A DNA stretch of 56,535 nt from JBGSYJ01 sp041748075. GTDB taxonomy: Bacteria; Acidobacteriota; Thermoanaerobaculia; Gp7-AA8. The notes under the pieces are model-generated. The model ran no database searches. It was not told the DNA's origin and worked only from the letters and a program-made list of their open reading frames with translations. Numbering within the stretch: the stretch's first letter is position 1; the number at the start of each line of letters is the position of its first letter. Shown one piece after another: positions 24,984-33,089 of the stretch. A program made the translations under genes and the position numbers. The stretch is from NCBI GenBank assembly GCA_041748075.1, contig JBGTDX010000181.1:1-56535 (forward strand), given 5' to 3'.

Positions 24984-25676
24984 TTACAGCGTATCGATGA
25001 TTCTCTCAGCAGCTGCACGCGGGTCGGGCGATTCCGTGATCGGCCTGCCGACGACGATGTAATCGGCGCCGGCGCGAATCGCCTCCGCCGCGCTCATGGT
25101 TCGCTGCTGATCTCCCCGGTCGTCGTCACGGCCCCGAATGCCCGGGGTCACGATCAGAAAACCCGGGCCGCAGGCTTCCCGGATGATTTCGATCTCTTTT
25201 GGCGAGGCGATGCATCCGTCAGCCCCCGAACCCTGCGCGAGCCGTGCGAGACGGAGAGCATTCTGTGCGGCGCCTCCCGTCAATCCGATCTCCTCGATTT
25301 CGTGATCGCCGAGGCTCGTCAACATGGTCACGCCGAGGAGGAGCGGCCTGGTCTCGACTGCGGCAGCGGCCCGGATCATCGCGGTTCCGCCTACCGCGTG
25401 AAGCGTCAGCATCGCCGCGCCCAGTTCGCCGGCGGCCGCCGTCGCTTTGGCGACCGTATTCGGGATGTCGTGCAGCTTGAGATCGAGAAAAACCCGCCCG
25501 CCGGCCGTCGATACATCGCGTACGATTGAGGGGCCGTTCGCGATGAATGCCTCGAGGCCGAGCTTGAAAAGGCCGACTCTGCCGAGAAGGCTTTCGACGA
25601 GCGCAAGAATCTCTTCGCGCCGGCTCCGGTCGAGTGCGACGATGATGTGTTCTGCCGGGTTCACGGCCGGGATCAT
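24984..25676 (-). CDS. pyrF: Orotidine 5'-phosphate decarboxylase
   Basis: PyrF makes UMP from OMP, the last step of de novo pyrimidine synthesis. The 230-residue protein has IIVALDRSRREE, the catalytic Asp-x-Lys-x-x-Asp block in FLDLKLHDIPNTVAKA (near residues 64-79), then TLHAVGG, VTPGIR and ADYIVVGRPITESPDP. The start is the ATG at 25676, 39 bp from the divergent polX start. No other pyr genes are near. Confidence 0.96.
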   Translation of the reverse strand: MIPAVNPAEHIIVALDRSRREEILALVESLLGRVGLFKLGLEAFIANGPSIVRDVSTAGGRVFLDLKLHDIPNTVAKATAAAGELGAAMLTLHAVGGTAMIRAAAAVETRPLLLGVTMLTSLGDHEIEEIGLTGGAAQNALRLARLAQGSGADGCIASPKEIEIIREACGPGFLIVTPGIRGRDDDRGDQQRTMSAAEAIRAGADYIVVGRPITESPDPRAAAERIIDTL

Positions 25677-25715
25677 AGCCGAGAGCAGGCAAATTGCAGA
25701 GGACAGGCATCAGGA

Positions 25716-27488
25716 ATGACTAACAACACGGCCATCCCGGCAATTGACAGGCGCACCGTTGCTCGCGCTCTCGACGAAGTGTCTCGCTACCTCGAGTTCA
25801 GCGACGCGAACAAGTTCAAGGCCCTCGCGTTCAGGAACGCTGCGCGTCGCATGGAGGACGTCCAGACCGACATGAGAACGTTCGTCGAGTCGGGCGAGGT
25901 CGACCGCACCCCCGGCATCGGCAAGGCAATCGGACCGATGATCGTGGAGCTCGTCACGACGGGAGCGCTCCGTTACCTCGACGATCTGCGCGCTCAGTAC
26001 CCGCCCGGCATTCTCGATCTCGTGCGCATTCCCGGCCTGGGAACCCGGAAGATCGGCCAGCTCTACGAGCAACTCGGCATCGGGTCGGTCGACGAGCTCG
26101 AGACGGCATGCAGAGAGAGCAGGCTCGCTTCGCTGGCGGGCTTCGGTAAGAAAACGGAACAGAAGATTCTCGAGGGCATCGAGTTTCTGAAGAGCCAGAG
26201 CGAACGGTTTCTACTGCCTCGCGCGATCGAGGCAGCGGAAGCCCTGGAGCGTGATCTCAATGTGCTTGATGGCGTTGCTCAGGTAATCGTCTCAGGCGCT
26301 GTTCGTCGCAGGCTCGAAGTCGTGACCCGCATCGATCTCTGCGTCTCGGCGAAGGCGCCGGCTTCGGCAGCACGATCTGCGATCGAGGGCGGCATTCTGG
26401 AACAGGGTTCGATCGATGAGAACGGGATGCTGACCGGGATTGCGCGATTCGGAATTCCGGCTTTCGTTTCGTTCTGCAAACCGCCTGAGCTCATCTCCAC
26501 CCTTTTCATCTCGACGGGCAGTGAGCCCTTCGTCACTGCGGTGCGGATGCGTGCTGAGCGTGGGGGTTTCTCACTGACGGACAAGGCCCTCGAGTCGGGC
26601 GGAAAGAAAGTTGCACTCGGCAGCGAGCACGCACTGTTCAGCAGACTGGGCCTCGCTTTCGTCCCGTCGGAACTGCGCGAGTCGGCAGAGCCGCTCGAGC
26701 TCGAGCGTGCGATTCAACTGATCGAGCCTGAGGATCTTCAGGGAACGTTTCACGTTCACACGACGTACTCCGACGGCCGCGCGACTCTGCACGACATGCT
26801 CGCCTCCGCAAGAGACCGAGGATTTGCGTACGTCGGCATTTCAGATCACTCGAAGACGGCGGCCTATGCAGGAGGGCTCACCGAAGATCGGGTTGAAGAA
26901 CAGCGCGCGGAGATCGAAAGTCTGCGCGCATCGTTCCCTTCGATGAGAATTTTCCACGGCACCGAGTGCGACATTCTTCCGAGTGGCGAGATGGATTACG
27001 GTCCTGAAACGCTTTCACGATTCGATTTCGTCATCGCGTCGGTGCATTCGCAATTCAAAACGCCCAGGGATGAGATGACCGACAGAATCGTTCGCGCCAT
27101 TCACAATCCTCACGTGACGTTCCTGGGACACCTCACAGGACGATTGTTGCTCTCACGCGAGGGTTACTCGGTGGAGTTCGACCGCATATTCGATGAAGCC
27201 GCGAAGCGTGGAGTGATGATCGAGATCAACGGCAACCCGCGGCGGCTCGATCTCGACTGGCGGCTCATGCAGCGTGCGATCGATCGAGGTGTGATCTTCA
27301 GCATCAATCCCGACGCGCACTCGACCGGAGAGCTCGGCAACATCCTTCCCGGCATCTGGGCCGCGCGCAAGGGCGGCGTCGGGCCCCGGCACATTTTCAA
27401 CACACTGCCTGTGGAAGGAGTGGAAGCGCATTTCAAACGACGTCGTGCCGCAGCGGCTACAGAGGTTGGGCCACGAGCACGAGCATGA
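25716..27488 (+). CDS. polX: PolX-family protein: helix-hairpin-helix, degenerate polymerase palm, intact PHP exonuclease
   Basis: The 590-residue protein has the bacterial PolX layout: an 8-kDa-like HhH region (1-90, TPGIGKAIGPMIVEL; then IPGLGTRKIGQLYEQLG), a nucleotidyltransferase domain (about 100-320), and a C-terminal PHP domain (from about 340). The PHP metal motifs look complete: FHVHTTYSDG, GISDHSKTA, HGTECDILPSGEMDYG, IASVHSQF, LGHLTGRLL and NPDAHST. The polymerase site does not: where family members have GS-x-RR...DID, this one reads SGAVRRRLEVVTRID (193-207), with Arg205 at the first catalytic Asp. The later Asp strand is replaced by PAFVSFCKPPE (248-258). It is therefore probably a nuclease without polymerase activity. 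The 3' end overlaps the convergent gene by 32 bp. Confidence 0.9.
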   Translation: MTNNTAIPAIDRRTVARALDEVSRYLEFSDANKFKALAFRNAARRMEDVQTDMRTFVESGEVDRTPGIGKAIGPMIVELVTTGALRYLDDLRAQYPPGILDLVRIPGLGTRKIGQLYEQLGIGSVDELETACRESRLASLAGFGKKTEQKILEGIEFLKSQSERFLLPRAIEAAEALERDLNVLDGVAQVIVSGAVRRRLEVVTRIDLCVSAKAPASAARSAIEGGILEQGSIDENGMLTGIARFGIPAFVSFCKPPELISTLFISTGSEPFVTAVRMRAERGGFSLTDKALESGGKKVALGSEHALFSRLGLAFVPSELRESAEPLELERAIQLIEPEDLQGTFHVHTTYSDGRATLHDMLASARDRGFAYVGISDHSKTAAYAGGLTEDRVEEQRAEIESLRASFPSMRIFHGTECDILPSGEMDYGPETLSRFDFVIASVHSQFKTPRDEMTDRIVRAIHNPHVTFLGHLTGRLLLSREGYSVEFDRIFDEAAKRGVMIEINGNPRRLDLDWRLMQRAIDRGVIFSINPDAHSTGELGNILPGIWAARKGGVGPRHIFNTLPVEGVEAHFKRRRAAAATEVGPRARA

Positions 27489-28158
27489 GCGCTCGGTTGC
27501 TGTCGGGCTGGCGGGAGGCTCCGAGCACGACCGTCTGACCCACCTTCAGGTTCAGTGAAGTCTTGAGCAGCGGCTCGAGCTGTGCGCCGTCTTTCCCCGC
27601 CGTCTGGCGGCTGAGCTGAAAGTCGGTGACCCGGATGGAGTTCGTGACCGGATCAAATTCGCCGAATCGGAACTCGGCCCGGTAACCGCCATCGATCATC
27701 GCGACGATCGGATCGCCTTCCTTCCCCTGCACGATCATCTGGCCTGCGCGCTCGAACGAGTTGAAGCGGAGAACGCCTGAGAGCTTTCCAGCGATGCTTT
27801 CGAGCCCCTGCGGAACTCTTGCCGGAGTCGATGCACGGGACGCAGAGACCAGATCGAGCTGTACGCGGAACGACCGCGCGGGGACGTCGAACTTCTGAAT
27901 CGCGCCCATGATGGCTTCGATGCTGGCGGCCGTGTCGGTGACCACGAGCGTGTTGCTCGAAGGCTGGATCGATACCGAACCGGCGGAGCTGACGAGCGAT
28001 TTGACGACGGCCGCGGCGCGGTCCGCATCCTTGTGTTTGAGCTGATACGTTCTGACCGTGAGAGTGCGCCCTTCCGCATCTTCGGCCAGCACAGCACCGG
28101 AAGAGAGCAGACAGAGCACTGCGACCCCGAGTATGAGTTTCTGCTTGATCGATTTCAT
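27457..28158 (-). CDS. Secretin N1/NolW-domain periplasmic protein
   Basis: The protein has 233 residues with a signal peptide (KLILGVAVLCLLSSGAVLA, cleaved near residue 25). Residues 33-97 match a secretin short N-domain: TYQLKHKDADRAAAVVKSL, SVSIQPSSNTLVVTDTAASIEAI and IQKFDVP. This is the fold that precedes the barrel in GspD and PilQ. The C-terminal half is beta-rich (FRFGEFDPVTNSIRVTDFQL, LKVGQTVVLGAS) and carries no secretin pore. Its start overlaps the anti-sigma stop (ATGA), making it the third gene of a sigma, anti-sigma, secretin-domain operon. Function is not known; a role as a periplasmic sensor or part of a secretion or pilus complex is inference. Confidence 0.8.
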   Translation of the reverse strand: MKSIKQKLILGVAVLCLLSSGAVLAEDAEGRTLTVRTYQLKHKDADRAAAVVKSLVSSAGSVSIQPSSNTLVVTDTAASIEAIMGAIQKFDVPARSFRVQLDLVSASRASTPARVPQGLESIAGKLSGVLRFNSFERAGQMIVQGKEGDPIVAMIDGGYRAEFRFGEFDPVTNSIRVTDFQLSRQTAGKDGAQLEPLLKTSLNLKVGQTVVLGASRQPDSNRALMLVLVAQPL

Positions 28159-28661
28159 AGGTCCACCGGAAGTGATTCATCGAAAATCATGACGACTTTC
28201 AGATCGCTGTCTGAGGCCATCTCTACGATAGTTGCGCCGCCGTTCGAATACTCTTCGACAACGGGAAGCGTGACGGATGGGTCGAAGAGCTGCGCCGCTG
28301 CCGCGCTGGGCCTGGACATGGCGGGCACCTGATCGAGAGCGGGGCGATAAAGAAGCGCTGATCCTGCGACGGCGACAGCGAGTGCCGCGGCAATGCTCCA
28401 CCGGGCGGTCGCAGGCATCTCCCGTTTTCGCGAAAGCCGCGTCTCCGCTTCGCGAAGATGAATCTGGCCCATGACCTCGGAGACGAACTGATCGGTTCCG
28501 CCTTCCGGCTCGAGCTGTTCCCCTCCGAGCGAGCGGAAAAGATTCTCAGGATCGGCAGCCACGGCCTGTTCCAGACACGACGAGCAAATCCTCATGTGCG
28601 CGAGCGCTTCGCTCGACAGAGGGCCACTCGAAAGGAGTCGTTCGAATTGATTGCAGCTCAT
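28155..28661 (-). CDS. Anti-sigma factor with zinc-finger-like N-terminus
   Basis: This 168-residue protein starts at the ATG at 28661, overlapping the sigma gene stop as ATGA. The N-terminal part has the anti-sigma zinc-binding pattern (CNQFERLL...HMRICSSC, residues 3-28). One membrane segment follows at about 88-105 (WSIAAALAVAVAGSALLY), and a periplasmic tail ends FDPSVTLPVVEEYSNGG and MIFDESLPVDL. This topology fits a membrane anti-sigma that holds the adjacent ECF factor in the cytoplasm until an envelope signal releases it. A longer frame to 29069 overlaps the sigma gene and is not used. Confidence 0.83.
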   Translation of the reverse strand: MSCNQFERLLSSGPLSSEALAHMRICSSCLEQAVAADPENLFRSLGGEQLEPEGGTDQFVSEVMGQIHLREAETRLSRKREMPATARWSIAAALAVAVAGSALLYRPALDQVPAMSRPSAAAAQLFDPSVTLPVVEEYSNGGATIVEMASDSDLKVVMIFDESLPVDL

Positions 28662-29257
28662 GATTGCGCCTTCCACAGCCGGGCATACTCCGGATATCTG
28701 TTCTGAAGTTGCCTCTGCATGATTTTTCTTGCGTTGAAGAGATGATTCCGAACGGTCGATTCGCGGCAGCCCAGGATCCGTGAGATCTCCGCGGATGGGA
28801 GATCCTCCATTTCTCTCATTACAAAAATTGCCTTCTGCTTGGGAGAGAGCGCCGACGAGACCGATGCAAAGACGCTCTCGATTTCTTTCCGCTGCAGCGA
28901 AACATTCTGCTCGGCGTCCGAAACGCTCTTGACCAGCCGCAGATTCGAGTTCACAGCGGCGTCGCGGGACTGGCGGTTGCGCAGAAAATCGATCGCCACA
29001 TTCGTCACCATCCTGTACAGCCAGGTGTCGAATGCGTACTGGGGGTCGTACTTGCTGAGGTTCTCCCACAGCTTGATAAACACCAGCTGGGAGACATCCT
29101 TGGCGTCCTCACCATTGCCCAGTACCCGGTAGCAGAGGCTGTATACCTTGGAAGTCTTCCGGCGCACGATCGCCTCGAAGGCTTCGGGCTCACCCTCGAG
29201 GGTTGCCCGTACCAGCTCACGATCCTCAGGTTCCATCGGTTCCTGGACGTTTTTCAT
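28658..29257 (-). CDS. ECF RNA polymerase sigma factor
   Basis: The protein has about 199 residues and the two ECF domains. Region 2 is about residues 12-95: DRELVRATLEGEPEAFEAIV, then GEDAKDVSQLVFIKLWENL and FDTWLYRMVTNVAIDFLR. Region 4 is about 135-190: LSPKQKAIFVMREMEDLPSA and EISRILGCRESTVRNHLFNARK. The frame is open to 29350. I choose the ATG at 29257; the ATG at 29236 with AGGA 5 nt upstream is an equally good start. It heads the operon with its anti-sigma and the secretin-domain protein, all with ATGA overlaps. Confidence 0.92.
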   Translation of the reverse strand: MKNVQEPMEPEDRELVRATLEGEPEAFEAIVRRKTSKVYSLCYRVLGNGEDAKDVSQLVFIKLWENLSKYDPQYAFDTWLYRMVTNVAIDFLRNRQSRDAAVNSNLRLVKSVSDAEQNVSLQRKEIESVFASVSSALSPKQKAIFVMREMEDLPSAEISRILGCRESTVRNHLFNARKIMQRQLQNRYPEYARLWKAQS

Positions 29258-29683
29258 CAAGCGGATTTCCGCGGTCATCGAGTTGAATACGGACCAGCCC
29301 CAGGGAGTGTCTACGTGAAGGAAATAGACAGGACACAGCAGACAGGACACAGGAGTGGAGCGCGCCTGCCCTCCCGGGATCGGTATCGTTCACATCCAGA
29401 AGCATTTCCATGTCAGAAAGACTGCCGCCCTCCTACTGTCTACTGTCTACTCTCCCCGAACCCCTATATGCACTAACTTATGACTTAAAGACCCGAATGT
29501 TGAATGTTGAATGTTGAACCGCTCCTAACCCTTCACCAGCAGCGGGGACCGGCCTCACATTCAACATTCAACATTCCGGACTGAGGAAGACCGTCAGAGT
29601 CAGTGCATATGCCCCGAACCCCCTCCCCTCAGACGTCACTGCCCCATCCAGGTCACAGGTTCCACCGTTATACTCTCCTCTAT
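29258..29683. other. Long intergenic region full of heptamer repeats
   Basis: These 426 bp between the divergent sigma and purD genes hold no convincing gene. They contain AGACAGGACACAG doubled (29326-29352), CTACTGT repeats (29433-29451), an inverted pair of GAATGTT/AACATTC heptamers (29495-29577) and the purD promoter region. Confidence 0.75.
29495..29577. repeat. Inverted heptamer-repeat element (GAATGTT type)
   Basis: Three GAATGTT heptamers (29495-29518) and three inverse copies (29557-29577) flank a 38-bp GC-rich loop. A long hairpin is possible. Confidence 0.88.
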
Positions 29684-29684
29684 A
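29669..29684 (+). promoter_or_regulatory. -10 box giving a leaderless purD mRNA
   Basis: TATACT (29669-29674) ends 9 nt before the purD ATG at 29684, so transcription should begin at or within 3 nt of the start codon. No good -35 is seen and no ribosome site precedes the ATG. Confidence 0.55.
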
Positions 29685-30979
29685 TGCGCGTTCTCGTGAT
29701 CGGAAATGGGGGCAGGGAGCATGCCCTCTGCTGGAAGTTGCGCCAGTCCAACCTCGTCAAAGAAGTCTATGTGGCACCGGGCAATGCCGGAATTGCCGCG
29801 GTCGCCGACAGGGTGCCGATCGGCGCATCCGACATCGTCGAGCTGGCGGACTTCGCCCAGAACCTGAAGATCGATCTGACGATCGTAGGCTCCGAGCTTC
29901 CGCTCACGATCGGGATCGTCGACGAGTTCAGCAAGAGGGACCTGACGATTTTCGGACCGACGCGGCGTGCTGCCGAGCTGGAGGGGTCGAAGGCTTTTTC
30001 CAAGGACTTCATGAAACGCTATGGAATCCCCACGGCTGACGCGTCCATCTGTGGCGCGCTCCCGGAAGCCGAAAGCGCGCTTCGCCGGGGATCGTTTCCA
30101 CGCGTCATCAAAGTGGATGGCCTGGCAGGCGGCAAGGGAGTCTTCATCGTGCAGGACCTCGACGAAGGGCTCGAGTTGGTACGGGAAATCTATCTGAGCC
30201 GCAGGTTCGGCAATGCCGGCGATCGTTTGCTGATCGAGGAGTTTCTGGAGGGGGAAGAAGTTTCATTCATGGCGCTCACCGACGGGCGGCGTGTGGTGCC
30301 TCTCGTGCCCGCGAAAGATTACAAGAAGGCCATGGACGGTGACGAGGGGCCGAATACGGGTGGAATGGGGTCGCATTCGCCGGCGGTGGTGCTCTCCTCG
30401 GAGGTGGCAGCCGAGATCATGCGAACCATCGTGATCCCGACCGTTCAGGGAATGGAGCAGGAGGGGCGGCTTTACTCAGGCTGTCTGTTCGTCGGGCTGA
30501 TGCTGACGGCGAACGGCCCGAAAGTGCTCGAGTACAATTGCCGTTTTGGCGATCCGGAGACGCAGGTTCAGATCCTGCGTCTCGAGGACGATCTCGCGCA
30601 TCTCTGTCTTCGGGTGGCGCGAGGAAATCTTGGAGACGCGCGGCTGACATGGAAGAAGGAAGCTGCAGCCTGCGTGGTCGTGGCTGCGCAGGAGTATCCG
30701 GGTGAAGTGAGGCGGGGTCTCGAGATCGTGATCGATCCGATCGACGATCCGTCGATTGTACTGTTTCATTCGGGAACGGAAATGCAGGACGGGAAGCTGG
30801 TCAACGTGGCCGGGCGGGTAGTGAGTGCGTGCGCGCATGCGCCGACTCTGTCGGAGGCGCTCGCACGTGCGTACGCGGGTGCGGCGAAAGTGCGATTCGA
30901 TGGAGCGAGGTACCGCACGGACATCGGACGGCGGGCGCTCGAGGCCCTGCGGCAGAAGGCAGACTCGTCGCCCGGCTGA
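29684..30979 (+). CDS. purD: Phosphoribosylamine-glycine ligase
   Basis: PurD joins glycine to phosphoribosylamine with ATP in purine synthesis. From the ATG at 29684 it has 431 residues. It begins MRVLVIGNGGREHALCWKL, the family N-terminus, which rules out the longer frame from 29603. The ATP-grasp domain shows FSKDFMKRYGIPTA, VIKVDGLAGGKGV, EEFLEGEEVSFMAL, the substrate loop DEGPNTGGMGSHSP and VLEYNCRFGDPETQ. Length is normal. No other pur genes are in the window. Confidence 0.96.
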   Translation: MRVLVIGNGGREHALCWKLRQSNLVKEVYVAPGNAGIAAVADRVPIGASDIVELADFAQNLKIDLTIVGSELPLTIGIVDEFSKRDLTIFGPTRRAAELEGSKAFSKDFMKRYGIPTADASICGALPEAESALRRGSFPRVIKVDGLAGGKGVFIVQDLDEGLELVREIYLSRRFGNAGDRLLIEEFLEGEEVSFMALTDGRRVVPLVPAKDYKKAMDGDEGPNTGGMGSHSPAVVLSSEVAAEIMRTIVIPTVQGMEQEGRLYSGCLFVGLMLTANGPKVLEYNCRFGDPETQVQILRLEDDLAHLCLRVARGNLGDARLTWKKEAAACVVVAAQEYPGEVRRGLEIVIDPIDDPSIVLFHSGTEMQDGKLVNVAGRVVSACAHAPTLSEALARAYAGAAKVRFDGARYRTDIGRRALEALRQKADSSPG

Positions 30980-31081
30980 ATCTCGAGGGGACCTGAGCTA
31001 TCCCTCCATGGGGGACGCAAGCCGTTGCAGAGACATCCAGCCGGGAGTCACGCCCCGGAACGACGCTGAGATCGCTCGAGA

Positions 31082-32023
31082 ATGCACAGCCACCATCATC
31101 CGGTAGAACGCAGGCAGATCAGTCGCCGGCTCATCATTGCGACGGTTGCCAATGCACTTTTCGTCGTCGTCGAGCTGGTGGTGGGCATCTATGCGAATTC
31201 TCTCGCGCTCATCGGCGACGCTCTGCACAATCTCACGGATGTGGTAGCGCTGTTCATCGCGCTGATCGCCGTGTCGCTGGAGCGTCGTCCCGCGACACCA
31301 TCACGAACGTACGGCTTTCAGCGTGCCGGAGTCCTCGCCGCATTCGTGAATGCCGCAACGCTGGTGGGTCTCACCCTCTACATCTTCATCGAGGCGTGGT
31401 CGAGATTGCGGAATCCCGAGACGGTCGACACGTCGCTGATGATCGTCGTGGCGTTCATCGGCGTGCTTCTCAACGGCGCAGTTACGCTATGGTTTCTCGA
31501 AGCGGGGCGGCACGACGTCAATATTCGAAGCGCCGTGATCCACATGTTTGCAGACACGCTCGCCTCGGTCGGCGTGATCGTGGCTGCACTTCTGATCCGT
31601 GCCACGGGAGAGCCACTCTACGATCCCCTGGTCTCCGTGATGATCGGGCTTCTGATTCTGTGGAGCTCGTGGAGCATACTGCGCGAAACGGTGAATCTGC
31701 TTCTGGAAGGAACGCCGCGCGGGGTCGATCCCGAGCAGGTCACCAGAGATCTCGCGATGCAGGAGGGAGTTCTCGAAGTTCACCACCTGCATATCTGGGC
31801 AATCGGACCTTCTCGCCGCGCGCTGTCCTGCCATCTTCAGCTGGGCGACGTGTCGCTGCGCAGTGCAGGAGCTGTGCTTCGCAGCGTCAATGCCCTCCTG
31901 TCGGAACGTTATGGCATCGCTCATACGACGATTCAGGTCGAGCACCTCGGATGTCCCGCTGACGATCCGTTCTGTCTTCTCCCTGCCGAATCGGGGGACG
32001 CATCGGGTAAAACGAAGTTGTAA
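31082..32023 (+). CDS. Cation diffusion facilitator (CzcD/ZitB-like metal exporter)
   Basis: CDF proteins export Zn2+ and similar ions in exchange for protons. The 313-residue chain has six membrane segments between residues 17 and 210. The HxxxD metal sites sit in helices 2 and 5 (SLALIGDALHNLTDV and AVIHMFADTLASVGV), and a cytoplasmic C-terminal domain follows (about 210-300, VLEVHHLHIWAIG). A His-rich start (MHSHHHP) may bind metal. The specific ion cannot be read. It follows purD by about 100 bp and precedes a periplasmic LTxxQ protein, a pairing that fits envelope metal stress. Confidence 0.92.
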   Translation: MHSHHHPVERRQISRRLIIATVANALFVVVELVVGIYANSLALIGDALHNLTDVVALFIALIAVSLERRPATPSRTYGFQRAGVLAAFVNAATLVGLTLYIFIEAWSRLRNPETVDTSLMIVVAFIGVLLNGAVTLWFLEAGRHDVNIRSAVIHMFADTLASVGVIVAALLIRATGEPLYDPLVSVMIGLLILWSSWSILRETVNLLLEGTPRGVDPEQVTRDLAMQEGVLEVHHLHIWAIGPSRRALSCHLQLGDVSLRSAGAVLRSVNALLSERYGIAHTTIQVEHLGCPADDPFCLLPAESGDASGKTKL

Positions 32024-32051
32024 CGCTCCCGCACCGGACGTAAACGCGCCC

Positions 32052-32065
32052 GACCGCCGGCGGTC
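32052..32065. promoter_or_regulatory. 14-bp palindrome before the LTxxQ gene
   Basis: GACCGCCGGCGGTC is a perfect palindrome 22 bp before the start at 32088. It may be an operator or a chance GC-rich dyad. Confidence 0.3.
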
Positions 32066-32087
32066 TAATGCGTCAGGAGAGAAGATC

Positions 32088-32492
32088 ATGGCAAAAAGAA
32101 CCCTCGCAGCAGTCGTAATGTTTGTCGTCTGTGCCTCGGCAGTCTGGGCACATCCCGGAAACGCGCAGCGTCGTATGGACCGGCGGGATCATCTCGCGCG
32201 GATCGCCGAGAGACTCGAGCTGACCCCGAGCCAGATTGAAGCAATCCGCGAGATCCGGGAGTCGCAGCGAGCGAAGCAGCGCGAGCTGCGTGAAGAGATG
32301 AAGTCCGTCGCCGTCCAGTACAGGGATCTGCGGGACGCGGGGGACCCCGGCGCCGATCGTGCGATGGAAAGGCTGCGTGCGCTCAGGGACGAGAGCAGGG
32401 CTCGCAGGCTGGCCGGCCGGGCGGACTTCGAACGGATTCTCACACCCGAACAACGGGACAGGATCCGACAGCACCGCGGTAAAAGGCAGTGA
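32088..32492 (+). CDS. Periplasmic LTxxQ-motif protein (Spy/CpxP-like)
   Basis: This 134-residue protein starts at the ATG at 32088 with GGAG upstream. The signal peptide is MAKRTLAAVVMFVVCASAVWA. The mature part is helical and charged and carries two LTxxQ-type motifs, LTPSQ (about residue 44) and LTPEQ (about 122). This is the layout of Spy/CpxP, periplasmic chaperones and metal-stress adaptors, although those are usually somewhat longer. It lies 64 bp after the CDF exporter on the same strand, which suggests a shared response to metal or envelope stress. Confidence 0.82.
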   Translation: MAKRTLAAVVMFVVCASAVWAHPGNAQRRMDRRDHLARIAERLELTPSQIEAIREIRESQRAKQRELREEMKSVAVQYRDLRDAGDPGADRAMERLRALRDESRARRLAGRADFERILTPEQRDRIRQHRGKRQ

Positions 32493-32557
32493 TCCCTGAC
32501 CAGGTTCCAGTTCTGAGGACTCACCGTTACAGGACACTAGAGGCATCGAGCGAGAGT

Positions 32558-32590
32558 TTGACATTTCCATCGTTAGTCAATAGATTGACT
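32558..32590 (+). promoter_or_regulatory. MarR promoter with overlapping dyad operator
   Basis: TTGACA (32558-32563), 17 nt and TAGATT (32581-32586) form a good promoter. The perfect inverted repeat AGTCAATAGATTGACT (32575-32590, 7-bp arms, 2-nt gap) covers the -10 box. The start codon at 32595 is 8 nt after the box, implying a leaderless mRNA. A MarR dimer bound here would block its own transcription. Confidence 0.75.
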
Positions 32591-32594
32591 TTTG

Positions 32595-33044
32595 ATGGCG
32601 AAAACCACTCTGCATGATGTCCCCGCCGCGTTGGTTCAACTGGTCAATCTGATCACGAGGAACCTCGCACCGGTTCTCGCCCGCTACCGGATCACGCCGC
32701 AGCAGTGGAGCGTGCTCGCAGCTGTGGCGAATGCAGAAGAGGACCCGTCGCTTGCCGCCGTGTCCAGACAGATGATGGTGTCGAAGCAGAACATGACCGG
32801 GATGATTGCCCGGCTGGAATCGCTCGGGCTGATCAGGCGAATCGAGGATCCCACGGACCTGCGTGCTTCCATGCTCCAGCTCACGAGCAAAGGAAAGCGG
32901 GTGATTGTTTCTGCGGGGCCAGTCTATGACGCATGGACCGAGGGAGTGCTCGGCAGACTCTCGGAAAGTGACCGGCGGGCTTTTGTGCGCGCCCTCGACC
33001 AGCTCACGCAGAATCTGGCGCACGAGTTAAAGGACGAGCGTTGA
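32595..33044 (+). CDS. MarR-family transcriptional regulator
   Basis: The 149-residue protein has the MarR winged-helix fold: YRITPQQWSVLAAVANAEEDP, the recognition helix SRQMMVSKQNMTGMIARLESLGLI (about 57-80) and the wing RRIEDPTDLRASMLQLTSKGKRV. Helices at both ends form the dimer interface. MarR proteins usually repress neighbouring genes until a small aromatic ligand binds. Its own promoter carries a matching 16-bp dyad. The glycerate-kinase gene follows 45 bp later and may be co-regulated. The effector is unknown. Confidence 0.92.
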   Translation: MAKTTLHDVPAALVQLVNLITRNLAPVLARYRITPQQWSVLAAVANAEEDPSLAAVSRQMMVSKQNMTGMIARLESLGLIRRIEDPTDLRASMLQLTSKGKRVIVSAGPVYDAWTEGVLGRLSESDRRAFVRALDQLTQNLAHELKDER

Positions 33045-33089
33045 GAGTTGCAGACCCGGCTTCGCGAACACCTCCGGCTTCGGATCGCC

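Noticed and set aside
28155..29069. Long anti-sigma frame beginning at 29069
   Set aside because: The upstream 136 codons overlap region 2 and 4 of the sigma gene. The ATGA start at 28661 with the zinc motif directly after it is the family N-terminus.
29433..29577. Possible CRISPR-like repeats
   Set aside because: The units are 7 bp without spacers and occur as inverted arms. No cas genes are in the window.
30990..31080. GGGGGACGCAAGCCG before the CDF gene, resembling the GEMM core
   Set aside because: The core lacks one A of ACGCAAAGC, and there is no GGCAAA block, GNRA hairpin or closing helix. It also does not match the NiCo or yybP-ykoY patterns I know.
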